DNA of 64,000 nucleotides from Eumeta japonica (GCA_005406025.1 BGZK01001254.1:117060-181059), one strand, 5' to 3'. Positions 21,966 to 33,240 are shown, counted from the stretch's first letter. Notes: generated by a model from the letters alone, not told the origin. Translations and numbers: made by a program.

Positions 21966-23105
21966 TTTGCCGGATGTACAAATACACTAAACCGATTAAA
22001 ATTTCTTCTACTAATCAATACAACGAGTTAATATAATTTGCAAAATTCAATTTATAAATATAGGATGAACGATTTGAATTAAATTATTAGCGGTGAATAT
22101 TACAGTTAACACTTTTGGGGAAATTACTACCATTGTAAAAGTTTAGCCATTGAGACGAGTTAAAGTTTTGAAAGATAAGCTAAAAGATCTTGGTCTTTTG
22201 CCAAGGGAGTAATCATGAAAAATATGACAAGCAGACACGCTGCGATATTAAAATAAGAAATAAATTTTTAGTTGGAAGCATTTTCAAGTGGGTTGTGCAA
22301 TACTTTCAAGGCATAGGAACTAAGTTTATTAATCTTAAATAAGTAATGTTGACGTTAGTTCAAATTCGATTTCATTTGAGAAGAGTCATTTGAACAAAAG
22401 TTGTTGGTGTTTTTGTTTATTAATTTATAAATCAAATGCAAAAATTAAAAATATACTCACTTTTGAAAGAGCTCTTAAAGTGACGTTTGACTCCGGAACA
22501 GTATCTGAAACAAACGAATACAAATAAATAAACGAATACAAGTAAAACATTAAAAATTAAGAGCAAAATAAGTAAACGCGGCTTCTACACTAAAAAAAAC
22601 TGGTCAACAATTCAAAATATTTCATAATATTTTAGTCATTATCAAAATTGAAAATGCAATTGACCCAACATTTAAAGTTTACTTTCAGATGATGTATTGT
22701 GAATTTATTGGATTTATCCGTTGTGGCAAGTAAAAGGAACTCAGACGAGATACAATTATCACGAGTTAGTGTTTATTGAAATGTTTGGTATTTTTTTCAC
22801 TCCCTAATTTAAATATGACCCTTATTTCATAATTATAGGTATTTGGAATGTAATTTATCGAATTATGAAAATTGTAAAAAGTTTTCTATTTTGCTTATCC
22901 ATTAAATTTAAATTATTTTGTAGTCTTGAACTTCTTTTTTTATTTATAATTTATTTCTAGATTTTTATATTGAAATTATAAAAATACCTTTCAAACCACA
23001 TTCTCTGTCATCGGATAGATGGAGGGTCAAAGATAGATACTACAAATTTGTATAGTCCATCATCGGTCCATGCCAATTCTTCAAAATAATTGAATTACAC
23101 CAATC
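21966..23105. other. AT-rich non-coding stretch
   Basis: No gene, RNA or known repeat. Confidence 0.55.
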
Positions 23106-23690
23106 ATAATAAAAGGGTAGGTGAGGCCAGAATCGTTCGTCGGGTGGGGCGTCGCGCGCTCAATTCCTAAGTGATATCATTTAAGTTCGCTCAGCACACA
23201 CCGCCGAGCGAATATAAAACTAAACCAATTACAAGTTTTCCAATATGCCCACCAAATTATACCAATGTTAAGCTCGCCGTAGCTTCTCGACGCGTATTTC
23301 CTTCAAGTTGAGGCAGTGCGAAATTTAGATAGAACGCGGACAGAATTCTCAGTTGTCGAATCGAATTGCACAGATGTGAAATATAACTTTACAAAATTAA
23401 CAATATTCGGCGGAATCGTTATATCTGCACCGCTTTTCGGGTTTATTTTTCACATGTTGAATACGCCAGCTGACAAAGCGGGCGCGCCGGAGCTAGTTAC
23501 GAAAACAAAGGCCGTTGTTATGAATCGCGGAGGAGCCAGGTAAATAGAGTTATTTGCATTGCCCGCTCCCGACTACGGCCGCCCGGCGCGGGATTTGCGA
23601 CATCCGCCGGTAAACCGGGCCGGCCCTCGTGCGGCGAGACGGCCTCGCGGGCCACGCCGTGTCTAATTGTGATTACTCCGTGTAAGAATA
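23106..23690. promoter_or_regulatory. GC-rich island, candidate regulatory element
   Basis: Contains GTGGGGCGTCGCGCGC, AAACAAAGGCCG (Sox/TCF-like AACAAAGG) and AAACCGGGCCGGCCCTCG. A 75-codon frame at 23316-23543 has a hydrophobic middle (TIFGGIVISAPLFGFIF) and runs into CAGGTAAAT, which resembles a splice donor. No homologue is recognised, so a coding call is not made. Confidence 0.3.
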
Positions 23691-24757
23691 ACCTATTAAT
23701 CTGTTGTAGCCTACAATTTGGAAAAATGGGAATACTCGTATCCGTTTACTGTTCACGGAAATGGAGGCATCTTATTTGTAATTAAATTAAAAGTGCAGCC
23801 AACATAATGGACCTAATTTAATTGTTATAAGCCAAAATTAATGTAGAAATATCATAAAGTTTGTGTATTCGCTGCTTTATAAAATTACTAATTGGAGTAA
23901 TAACTATGATTTTTAAAATAATTAACACCAATTAAGAAATGCAAAGTTAGTAACGCTATTTTCACCCACAAAACCAGTCAATTCAAACACCCGTATGGAA
24001 TGTTCTGTACATTATTTAAAAACAAATTGGGCCAATTGATTATTAACAATTTGCAATTTAATGGGACAGAGAGATAAATATTGAAGAAAAATAAAAATTT
24101 TTCTTCAGAAACTGAAAACATATGAAATTAGTTTTACTTTTCTTGAATATATTTTAAAACTTCTATGATCCCGAATTATTTCAAAATATTTAACTTGCTT
24201 TAAACAAATAAGTTCTACGTAAAGTATTTGTTGTACATTTTCCAATATATAGATAGAGAATATGTATTTTTTTTAGAAACTGTAAGTATTTGAGACTTAG
24301 TTTTATTTTTCTCTAATTTGTATTAAAGCTTGTATGAGCACGAATTATTTCAAAAGATATCATTAGCGAATTTAACAAATAAATGGAAAGTAAGCTATTT
24401 TTGGGATATTTACGGATATACGAAAAAAACTGTGCAAATAAACTTTAAAATAATAATAAATCGAATTTATTATTTTAAATTACTTCTTTCACTTATAAGA
24501 TATGAAATTCAAATTTTTTAACATTTTGTATAAAACTCTATTTTTTAGTTGATTGCATTAAATACTTTTGTTAAACGTAATTTACACTGTATCAGTGTTT
24601 ATAGAATAAACAGAAGAGAGGGAGTCCTTTCTTCAGCTCATAATTACGCAATAGTTTCTAAATATGTATTTGTCATCATTTCTTCCCGCTAAAACATTTT
24701 TGAAAAGCGTGTATTTATCAAACCTCAACGTTTCGAAGTCTTAAGAGTTGTCACAAT
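23691..24757. other. AT-rich non-coding stretch
   Basis: No gene. A loosely repeated segment (GAAACTGAAAACATATGAAATTAG near 24110 and GAAACTGTAAGTATTTGAGACTTAG near 24277, each followed by TTTTACTTTTC or TTTTATTTTTC) suggests a diverged duplication about 170 bases apart. Confidence 0.45.
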
Positions 24758-24811
24758 GGGTGTGTGTGTGCGCGTGTGCGTGTGTGCATGCGTGCGTGCG
24801 TGTTTGTGTAA
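24758..24811 (+). repeat. TG/CG-type microsatellite
   Basis: Interrupted GTGTGTGTGTGCGCGTGTGCG and GCGTGCGTGCGTG run with alternating purine and pyrimidine, able to adopt Z-DNA. It lies immediately before the SINE head at 24821. Confidence 0.9.
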
Positions 24812-24820
24812 ACTTTTAAC

Positions 24821-25027
24821 GAGCGGTAGTGGCTCAGTGAACAGGAGCGTTGCTTTCAAATCAGAAAGTATTGAATTCGACACTAGGAAAGGCGAACTGA
24901 TGATCGAGTTTCTTGATTGAAGTCACATTACATTGCTAACAACGATCGTTAACAGTCTTAATCAGCAACGGGCCAGCGTATATAAAGGATTCAAAATCTG
25001 AAATCCTAGACTTATAATAAAAAATGT
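24821..25027 (+). repeat. tRNA-derived SINE relic
   Basis: GAGCGGTAGTGGCTCAGTGA carries an A-box-like TGGCTCAGTG, and GTATTGAATTCGACACTAGG carries a B-box-like element about 45 bases on. The body includes ACGATCGTTAACAGTC and CAGCAACGGGCCAGCG, and the end is AT-rich. The order and words match lepidopteran tRNA-type SINEs known to me. It is diverged and unlikely to be transcribed efficiently. Confidence 0.65.
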
Positions 25028-25369
25028 GGAAGGCTATACGTCAGTTATGAGCTGTTTAAAAAAACCTAACACAATAAAACTTTTAATAACTTCTGTTCTA
25101 CTTAACCTATATAAGTTTTTCTTCTTTGTTCGTAGAAAACTGTTTTCTTTAGTTTTATTTTTCATACATATTTGTATTTCATAAATTTCAATTAATAATT
25201 TTATATAAAAAGTTACGCCCAATTTCAAAACGTACTAATTGTATGCGACTTCTCATATATTCAACAAGTACATTAGTTAAGTCGTAAAAAAAGTGAAAAA
25301 ACCAAAATATCGGACGTTGTCTTTGAGCATCCATGAAAGTACACAGGTTCGGTTACAGTGTCAGGATTG
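25028..25369. other. AT-rich non-coding stretch
   Basis: No gene or repeat recognised. Confidence 0.55.
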
Positions 25370-26215
25370 TGTGTATATGAAAAACCTATCGAGCAAGCAA
25401 AGTCGTAACCGCTGTCCGTGCGAGCCGCGCTCGAGGTACCCGCCGGCAGAGACAATAAGGACCGAGGGCGCGCCACACAAAAGATGTCACATCAACGAGA
25501 CAGAAACAAAACCTAGATACGGTCTTTTGTAGTTTATTTCCTACCGGCATTCACTAAAATGTTAAACGAACGTAGCGACCATACTAGCGGACGTACGAAC
25601 GGGCCGATCGAAGAATCGAGTTGCTTCTTATTGTGAAATGGAATAACACAAATGTACGGTCAGAAAAAAAAAGCGAAGAGACGCAATAAGGAGACTTCCA
25701 TTTCGGTTAAAGTTTAATCGAGTATTCTAAAAGTTGTAGTATTAGGAGCCTGTGAAACTCGATCGAAGTGCGCGGCACGTCGTACATAAAACTCGACAAA
25801 AGTATGACAAAAGCGCGTGCACGCCGAACCTCCTGAACTTCCCGGAGGACGCGGCGCCGTTACGTGGGGGCGGACGCTGAAAGGCAAGGTGTGTCGCGGG
25901 CGCCGGGGGAATTCGCCACGCTTTAAATCCGGTAATTTGATGTGAGACTTTCGAGATTTTTCCATCTTCAGGGCCTTCCCGGAGCCGGCGGGATTAGGCC
26001 ACGCACGGACGAGGGCGGCGGCGACGCGCTAGATTAATGTCGCGAGCTTCGCGCCAAATTTAAAATGTCACGTCCCATTTTTCCAGCCGACGAGGCTTGT
26101 CACCGCATCGAACGGTTAACGTTTGGACGATTTCCGCGACTAAATAGATTGTCTGTCTAGATGTCTGGTAGTTGAGGTGCTACGAGTGCGGTTGTGTCGA
26201 CCTACATTTTCCTTT
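25370..26215. promoter_or_regulatory. Extended GC-rich island, candidate regulatory element
   Basis: Two CG-rich blocks, 25385-25630 and 25740-26160. Motifs seen include GACAATAAGG, GGGATTAGGCC (bicoid/Otx-type GGATTA), GCGCTAGATTAATGTCGC (homeobox-type TTAAT) and GAACGGTTAACG. Reading frames open on both strands (25293-25532 plus, 25714-25965 minus) have no domain. Clustering of homeobox-type words in unrepeated GC-rich DNA is what insect developmental enhancers often look like; this is inference. Confidence 0.35.
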
Positions 26216-26570
26216 TAAAGTTTCGTATTGAAATGAAGTAATGAACGTGTAAAACGACGTGACAACCTGTCACGTGTTCGTGAATAATTAACAATTCAAA
26301 ACAGATATGAAGCTGTGGACATTCAGAGTGATAGAGTCAAACAACTTTGTTATAATACTTTGCGGTTTATCCGAAATATAACTTATAGGTAGGCAAAGGA
26401 TTTCGGTTTAATTAAAGTAGTAAGTAGGACCGGACGTTAACCAGAATATTATAACAATTAGCATATCAGTTGCGCTATTTTTTCATCTCTTTTTTAACAC
26501 TGACGATATGGATATACGGCAGAATACGTTTTTGCCGAGATAATTATAAAAAAAATATTTGTTAAATATA
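26216..26570. other. AT-rich non-coding stretch
   Basis: No gene or repeat recognised. Confidence 0.5.
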
Positions 26571-26571
26571 G

Positions 26572-26700
26572 TTATTAGCTTTTACCTACAACTCCACCCG
26601 CGTGGACATCAAATTAATTGTTTCATCTTTTATATCGATCGATTTATATTTATTTTCTATTATGTAATATATTTATTACATAATAAAAAATAAATAACAG
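26572..26700 (+). repeat. Relic of the ACTAGCTTTTGCCCGCG family with AT-rich palindrome
   Basis: TATTAGCTTTTACCTACAA then CTCCACCCGCGTGGACATC is a diverged repeat head. Just after it, 26647-26668 and 26675-26696 form a 22-base inverted repeat with one mismatch around ATATTT, centred on TATTATGTAAT and ATTACATAATA. The palindrome may belong to the repeat or mark a later insertion. Confidence 0.55.
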
Positions 26701-26994
26701 CAACCAAAAAAAAATAACCTATATTTTACTCCGTGATGTAAACTATTACCATAACAAATTACATTAAATTCTATGGCATAGTTTTTAAGGAGTTCGCGAA
26801 TGAATGCATACACAGACTAACGGACAAAAATTCTAAAAACCATTGAAATGTATTTGTTAATTTTTTTTTACCACCCAAAGTAGTTTTCTTCTAATATCTG
26901 TAACGTATAGATTTCTTTTCTCTGTACCTTTTCCTTATTTGTATAAATAATAATATAACACTACATCATTAATATCGAAGTCGCGGTTCATTTG
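26701..26994. other. AT-rich non-coding spacer
   Basis: No gene recognised. The 5-prime edge of the LINE downstream is indistinct and may begin within the last 60 bases. Confidence 0.5.
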
Positions 26995-27530
26995 TTTATC
27001 ACATAAATTTAATAAAAATAATATTTTAACTGTATCGTCACAATACATATACGAAAACCTGGTATATGTCAAAAGAAATTTAAAATCGTTCAAAAACTGA
27101 ACGGCATTCATAATATTTACACTAGACATAAGAATGATCTTAAAACCAGACTCAGCAAAGTTAACAAATCATTCAAGGGGCAATGTGTGCGCTTTTATAA
27201 TAAGATCCCAGTTGAAATTCAAAATTTTCCATAAATGTAAAACGTTCATTAAAAAAAAAAATTGTGGTAAGGGCTATTATGCCGTATCTAAACATATTAA
27301 AGAAAAAAAACCCGTGGGACTGAACTGCTCGACTATCAGGCTGTTTTATGTCATTTTTAAACAATGTGCTAGTTTCATTAACTATCATGTACCTTTGAGC
27401 GAAGCCGAAAAATGAATCAGCATTTGGAATGGGTGTTAATGTTAATACCAAAAGAATGTCATAATGACGTATTTCAAGTGTAATTCTATTATCTACGAAA
27501 TAAAGATATTTTTTATTTGATTTGATTTGA
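26995..27530 (+). mobile_element. Dead jockey-type LINE, copy 2 (3-prime end)
   Basis: Five-prime truncated copy of the same LINE as 17217-17935. It retains the final coding segment, a 3-prime untranslated region with GCATTTGGAATGGGTG and TCTATTATCTACGAAATAAAG, and ends TTTTTTATTTGATTTGATTTGA, a short tandem tail typical of this LINE type. Shared YIYENL coding words and shared tail make the relationship clear. The two copies are inverted relative to each other, about 9 kb apart. Confidence 0.88.
26998..27340 (+). pseudogene. C-terminal LINE reverse transcriptase remnant
   Basis: One frame reads ILTVSSQYIYENLVYVKRN, continues through a block ending HNIYTRHKNDLKTRLSKVN, and goes on as KSFKGQCVRFYNKIPVEIQ before a stop at about 27230. 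A second frame then continues as KTFIKKKNCGKGYYAV. This is the usual end of jockey-type ORF2 (YNTRxK...RFYNKLPxEI...FKxxLKxxLxxxAYYxxxEYL). At least one frameshift separates the blocks. Copy 1 has lost this part. It is not a functional gene. Confidence 0.85.
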
Positions 27531-28235
27531 ACAGGGCAAACTTCTTCACGTGTGTATTTTGTGAATCGTCTACTCTGAAGCGTGATTCTGTCGATCGAAA
27601 TATAACATTAATTCTAGTTATATACTGTCTAACTAATGATTTTAGATTGTTATTGAAAATGCAGTCAATAAGTTTTTTTTACTATCTTACACGGCTTATT
27701 TTTATACAACCTAAAGCCTTCTCCTACAGTTATGCCTTATACTAGCATATTAACATTCTAAATCCGAAATTGTTTCTGTCAGTTTGCTGTGTCTACATAA
27801 GTAGACTCCAGTAGCGATTTGGATTTTAATCGACACAGCTTATAATTTTAGAATAATCATGAAAAACATTTTAAATCTTAAAAAATGCCTCTATTTAGCA
27901 CTCATAATACTATCCTGTCGTTGACATGTGCTTAAGTGATGTTGAAAATATGATTATCAAATATATTTTACGACGCCATTCAGTAATGAACAGCTGCTAA
28001 AGTGTTTACGTACAGATAATAGTAGTAGAAATCGAAAGAAGACTGGTATGGGAATTAAGAGCAGATAAAGGAATTCATTTAAGCGAAGGCGGAGATCTAG
28101 CCATGTCAATTCCGAAAGCCTTCGTATACTAACATCAATAGCAATACTTCTCCCGGACATAATTTCACATTCTAATATCACATACTGAGATTAGATAGTT
28201 CCTCCATTACCGAATTGTTTCATAAATATAAAAGT
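27531..28235. other. AT-rich non-coding stretch
   Basis: No supported gene; short frames only. Confidence 0.55.
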
Positions 28236-28590
28236 AAAATAAATAGTAAAAGATGTCATTGAAACGGGAGGCGGAGGTCAACGCCACTTTTCTGAATAAT
28301 ATATAAACACGCGTTTGTATTATCCAAAGTGTAGTCGGCATAGGAACGGAGCGTAGGAAAAAAGGCAGTCGTAAAGCTGGCGCCCACCAATCGCCAAATA
28401 AGGCCGGAGCGGCGGCGGCGGGCACAGTGCGTCCTTGACTCCCAGCCAAATGACATAAAGTTGGCCCATGGGCGCGGATTCTTGACTAATCGATAAACAA
28501 GACAGAATGGATGAACCGCCGCGCCCACGCTAAGTAATTTACGGGCTGCCGATTTGGGCATATTAGTAGTTACATCGACTATAGGCTACA
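28236..28590. promoter_or_regulatory. GC-richer island, candidate regulatory element
   Basis: Unique sequence with CACCAATCGCCAAATAAGGC, GACTAATCGATAAACAAG (homeobox TAATC and forkhead TAAACA words) and GGAGCGGCGGCGGCGGGC. Two minus-strand frames overlap it without domains. The density of transcription-factor-like words supports an enhancer reading, by inference. Confidence 0.35.
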
Positions 28591-29689
28591 AATATTTCAT
28601 GGAACTCGTGCATAAAATAACAGCACAGTTTTCTTTGAGAATGTATTCTAAAAATAAAAACAACAATATCTATTTATTTATTTACATACATGTGTTTTTT
28701 TTAGGCAAATCCAATGTTAGAAGGTCAAGGCTTTATTCAAAGCGTTGTGAAAATTATTTCTAAGCCTTTCGTAGGCGTATATTTGCATACTAATTTGGAT
28801 GTGATTCTTGATTATCCCCAAAACATGCACAATTGCATCATTGCCATTAAAATAGTGTACTACGACATGTGTGATAAACTGCGAAAATTCGATTTTCTGA
28901 AATTGACCTTGTGTTAAGGTGAATTTTACTTGAATACTATACAATATCATGATTTTTATTAATTACTACCTTTCGGGAGCTAAAACTTAAGAGCACCGTC
29001 ATCCGAAACACAAACAAAAGTTAAAAAAAAAATAATGGAAAATCATAGGAGAAAACCGTTTACTAAAAATACTAAAGCCTTTAAAAACACATCTTGAAAT
29101 AAAAACGTAAATAAAAGACAATTTAAAAGTGGAATGAAAGTACAGCATATTGTACTCTCATTCCATATTACTTAGACAGAATATAAGTAATGTAGAACAA
29201 GAGTAGGAGATATGTACAGTAATCCTCTATTTGATGTATACATCGCGTCATGAATCTAAAGAAGAAAAGGCGATCTCATTGTATGTAATATAAATATCAA
29301 CATTTTCAGCAAATATATCAGTTCGTACGTATCTGAAATTTTATTGTAGTCCAGAGGATCTATGAATTATGTTCCAACTGCCCCCCGACTGCGATAAAAC
29401 TTCAACTAATTATAGATTTTGGCGTGTTATAATAAAAAGTTTAAATTCCAAGTCATTAATTACTTCATCACATTTAAATTTTTTTAATAAAGGTATTCTT
29501 TTTAAAATTTTTGCTCACGACCGATGATGTTAAGTATTGCAATGACATTGGCGACATGATTTTAACAGAATATCCAAATACTACATTCACTTAGGTTCAT
29601 TCCAAAATGAACCTAAATTGAAAACTGTTATTTAGGAATTCCAGTAAGCCCAAAATTTATGTAGCGATGTAAAATAAATTAATTAGTAG
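28591..29689. other. AT-rich non-coding stretch
   Basis: No gene. Around 29590-29625 a short inverted repeat, TAGGTTCATT with AATGAACCTA, encloses CCAA (TTAGGTTCATTCCAAAATGAACCTAAA), a small perfect hairpin. Confidence 0.5.
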
Positions 29690-30700
29690 ACGTTTATGCG
29701 ACGCGGGTGCGTGACTGTAGCGGCCGTAAAACGTGCGTGTTGCCCGAAATAGACCGAATAAGATATTGACACAAATTGTCGAATAATTTCAACGGCTTAC
29801 CTTTGAACAAAGAATCGTTATGCATCAACCTAGGTCATTTTACTCATTTTACCTCGTCGTTTTGATAGATTCGTTCTGTAAGAGACGACGCCCGCGCCCG
29901 CCGCTTCCGTTACTGAGCGATTGTGCTTTACATTATTTTTATAAACCTCGACAGGAACGGCTTCCGAGAATAAAGCCCCGAAACAAAGTGTTTAAGTACA
30001 TAAGCCATCGTCATTGTCCGTCGCGAGGTAGACGCGCGGTTGGTTAACGACTCGATTGTTTGTGTGAAAAGTGAGCTCGTTCCGAGACAGAAATTAACAT
30101 TGAGCGGGCCGGCGCTCGCTCCGGCGCTGCGGCGGCGGTGTCAAGTTCATTGTTTTAACCCACGCCCGACTGTTCTGTCTTAGGTGTTTGATCGTACGTC
30201 TTCTTTTTTAGGAGTTAGAGCGTTTGGATAATGCGACTTGGGGAACCAAAGCCGAATATCGTCGTGAGGAAATGTTGGATAATTTCGTTTTGAAAATATT
30301 TTTTATAGCTTAACAGGAAATTTCGAAATGATGTGAGATTCGGAATAAATATAATCGAGATGACGTTTCAACATGAAGACAGTTTATCGACGCGTCACTT
30401 TCGAATCGAAAGGCAACGGATCGGACCGAGGTTACACGCGAATAAAAAGTAACGAAATCGCTTGCTTTATGTCTCAGACAGCACGTTAAAGTTTCAGTTC
30501 CGAATGTTATCAACGCATTAGCGCCGACCGTCATTAGTAGACCCGCACGGAGAGATAATAAGGTTCACGCCCCACAATCTCAAATGAAAAGATTGTGGGA
30601 CGGTGTGCCTTTAGGGCGGGGCGATAAAAATCTGACCCGTCGCACTTACGAAACGCAATGTATGATGTGCACACATAATCCACGATAATCGTAATTTTTT
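29690..30700. promoter_or_regulatory. Extended GC-rich island with inverted ACAAT sites, candidate regulatory element
   Basis: About 1 kb of unique CG-rich sequence. 30571-30580 (CCCACAATCT) and 30590-30599 (AGATTGTGGG) form a perfect 10-base inverted repeat around a 9-base centre; ACAAT/ATTGT is the Sox-type core, so this is a possible paired Sox site. Other notable words are GGGCGGGGCGATAAAAATC and TTTTAACCCACGCCCGAC. Frames at 29820-30047 and 30310-30534 are unsupported. Confidence 0.38.
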
Positions 30701-31937
30701 TCTATCAATAGTTTCAGTTGTGATATTTTTGGAGTTGTAAAACTTTCTTATTTTCATTCGGCTTATAATCTAGCGGCGGAATGTACAAATTTTTTTTTAC
30801 CAATATTTAATCAAAAAGTTTCGAATGAACTTCGTATAGGTTTTGGATTTTTTGTACAAAAAATATTTTCAACTTGTTCCTATGTTTTGCTGATTATTCG
30901 GCAATAAGTTTCCCGGAAAATGGGTTGAATTACTAATAAAAACATATTCTGTTGCTATAAATAAATTCTAGATATATAGAAGTTGTGGTTTTCCTTTGTA
31001 TCCCTCGTAGTGTAAAAAGTTGTTGAACATGTAACAAAAAGTTATGTTTTTGTGTTGGTTTATTAGAATATTACAATAATATTCGTCAAAGCAAGCGCTG
31101 GCGAGAATAAGGCATTTTAGAACTCAAAGCCATATTTAGGATCTACTGTAATTAGTCTTATCGTTCCGACAAAAATTTAGCGTATAGAATTGTATAATAA
31201 ATTGTATCCAAAAATAATATAAGAATGAATATTTCTTTTGTTTTAAATCATGAATAAAAAAATAATATTTTTAAATATTTTAAGACACATACCTGATAGA
31301 ACTTAATTTTATTCAACTCGTAAATTATTGAAATTTACAATGAAATTGTAATATAACAAAAGACAACATTGTCTTTTAAAATATAAAATTTAACGATATA
31401 CAAGAGTTTACAAGAAACAAAAGAATTAATGAAATTTTATTTTCATTGGATATCTAAGATAAAAGTTTAGTAGACTTAATGTAAAAAAAGAATAAATTGA
31501 AAACGTAAGCTGAATCAATAAAATCCTACAATGCGGCGCTATTAAATAGGGGATCTTCAACATCCATCCATCTACCTACAATAATATTGTAAACTCTAAT
31601 TTCTAAATTTTGTTTAAAAAGTATAGAATACGGAATTAAATTCTAATATACATATATTCGAAATAAAAAACCTCTCGAGCTTATAGGAAAATTCGCGGAC
31701 TTTGGAGCCGTAGACCATAAAATTTCAACGTCAAACGCGATAAATTGGTTATTTTGAGTTTGGACGAGAAAATATTGACCACGACCACGATTTAGGAGCC
31801 AATGTCAGTATTTGAGATCACATAAGAGTCAACACGATTACGGACGAGGCCAGGAAAAGGATTCGGATGGACTAAATTTCGAAGACTCAGCCCTTCGTAT
31901 CGTAGATAACAAATTTTATGTCAGTTATAATTAATAG
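30701..31937. other. AT-rich non-coding stretch
   Basis: No gene. 31358-31377 is a small hairpin (AAAGACAA/TTGTCTTT). 31760-31880 is a purine-rich degenerate stretch reminiscent of the dispersed arrays. Confidence 0.5.
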
Positions 31938-31999
31938 TACATGGAAGTGAAACTTCTATAGAATCGTTGTGATTTCAAACCGGATGCAACGGAAAAAAC

Positions 32000-32231
32000 A
32001 ACAGGTAAGAGACACAGATACAAAAATGTGTAGGACAGAGCGAGAGAGCAAATGTCGAACAGGTAAGAGACACAAATACAAAAATGTGTAGGACAGACCG
32101 AGAGAGCAAATGTCGAACAGGTAAGAGACACAAATACAAAAATGTGTAGGACAGAGCGAGAGAGCAAATGTCGAACAGGTAAAAGACACAAATACAAAAA
32201 TGTGTAGGACAGAGCGAGAGAGCAAATGTCG
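32000..32231 (+). repeat. Tandem array, four units of 58 bases
   Basis: Units start at 32000, 32058, 32116 and 32174 and are nearly identical. Each begins AACAGGTAAGAGACACA (the last reads AACAGGTAAAAG) and ends AGCGAGAGAGCAAATGTCG. Because 58 is not divisible by three, the minus strand reads the same peptide (CLLPVRHLLSRS...) in successive frames, which explains the overlapping minus-strand frames at 31931-32280. CAGGTAAGA is a perfect match to the 5-prime splice-site consensus, so three or four donor-like sites sit 58 bases apart. Confidence 0.95.
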
Positions 32232-32445
32232 GTGTGTATGTATATTGCACACTGTTTAATACTAGTTTGTATTTGAGCATTTAACGTGTGTTAGTTGTAT
32301 GAAAAGTACGTGAGCTAATACAACTGTACACTGTATGCGGCTGCGTATTACAGCTTTTTAGTAAGAAGTCAGCGTGGTGTGTTATTATTTAACAGTGTTT
32401 GGAGTATTTTTATATCTTGTTGTGCTAAATAATAAATTTTATAAG

Positions 32446-32520
32446 ATGCCGAAAACTAATGCCGAAATGTGTCATCAATATCGACGCAAAAACAATAAAA
32501 ATAAAATTAAAATTAAATAA
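32446..32520 (+). pseudogene. Remnant of a transposon-type N-terminus
   Basis: ATG at 32446 reads MPKTNAEMCHQYRRKNNKNK before a low-complexity IKIK end and a stop. Starts of the MPxTxAExxRxYRxR pattern occur in insect repeat-encoded proteins. It is only about 24 codons, so it is at best a truncated remnant, or a chance frame. Confidence 0.3.
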
Positions 32521-32665
32521 CATATGTTAAATAAAATAACTTTTTAAATTAATGAAATTACTTTCATTTTTAAAAAAATAAACTTTGTAATTATTCTACC
32601 TTTGTTATATATATTCATCTCATTCTTTTGTCGATTTACTGAAGTCTCACTTCTATCGTGTGTGA

Positions 32666-33240
32666 ATTGCACACACACCTTTTTTTTTATAAAGCTTTTA
32701 ATTGTTGTTGATTCAATACATGTTGTTAAGTCAATACATCTAAGTACACGTGACTTTCAAAAAAGTCAGGCTAATTCTTATATGAAGAAAGCCATATGTA
32801 GCTTTAATAAGACAGACAACAGATGCAAACTGCATCTGTTTATTGTCATAATGAAGTTTAAAACCATCACACAAAAAAGAGTTTAAAGCATCTTAGATGT
32901 AAGATTTACTTTCTGGACAGATAGAATTGAATGAATTAAGAATTGTTATCCACTTCAGGCCAACTACATAGGTCACGTTCAAAATTTCTAGAATTGGCCA
33001 TTTAGAACGAGTAAAATATTAAAACATATTTAAATTAAAAAATGGAAGTCTTTGCCAACTTTACTAAGTAAATTGTATTCATTTGTTTTTATAAATTGGC
33101 GGCAAAATAAAATAGTATATCGTTAACGCGATTTAATGTTGGAAAATTTTCGCACAATATTTTTAATGACTTTCGTTACAATTTAAACCAACAAGTAAGT
33201 TAAATAATACTTGGGTTGGTCTTTCATGATGAAGCTTGAG
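32666..33240. other. AT-rich non-coding stretch
   Basis: A 94-codon frame crosses 32602-32886 without recognisable motif. Around 32815-32842 ACAGATGCAAACTGCATCTGT is a perfect short inverted repeat (ACAGATGCA with TGCATCTGT). Confidence 0.45.

Larger units (their letters stand above)
31938..32665. mobile_element. Putative non-autonomous DNA element with internal tandem array
   Basis: The left edge reads TGGAAGTGAAACTTCTATAG with AATCGTTG; the right edge read on the minus strand gives GATAGAAGTGAGACTTCAGT with AAATCGACAA, so the ends form an imperfect inverted repeat. Both ends contain a short self-complementary GAAGT-NNN-ACTTC core. Inside are the 58-bp array (32000-32231), a small frame starting MPKTNAEMCHQYRRKNN at 32446, and AT-rich filler. 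That N-terminus resembles MPxTxAExxRxYRxR starts of some insect transposon proteins. Element class and exact ends are uncertain. Confidence 0.45.

Noticed and set aside
24821..24895. Possible functional tRNA gene
   Set aside because: A- and B-box-like words are present but no cloverleaf or anticodon arm forms; a SINE explains it better.
27134..27415. 93-codon plus frame and its minus-strand mirror at 27173-27451
   Set aside because: Mostly out-of-frame translation of the LINE 3-prime end; only its second half contains true LINE residues.
31931..32280. Three overlapping minus-strand frames with repeated Leu/Ser/Cys peptides
   Set aside because: They are the three frames of the 58-base tandem array and have no independent support.
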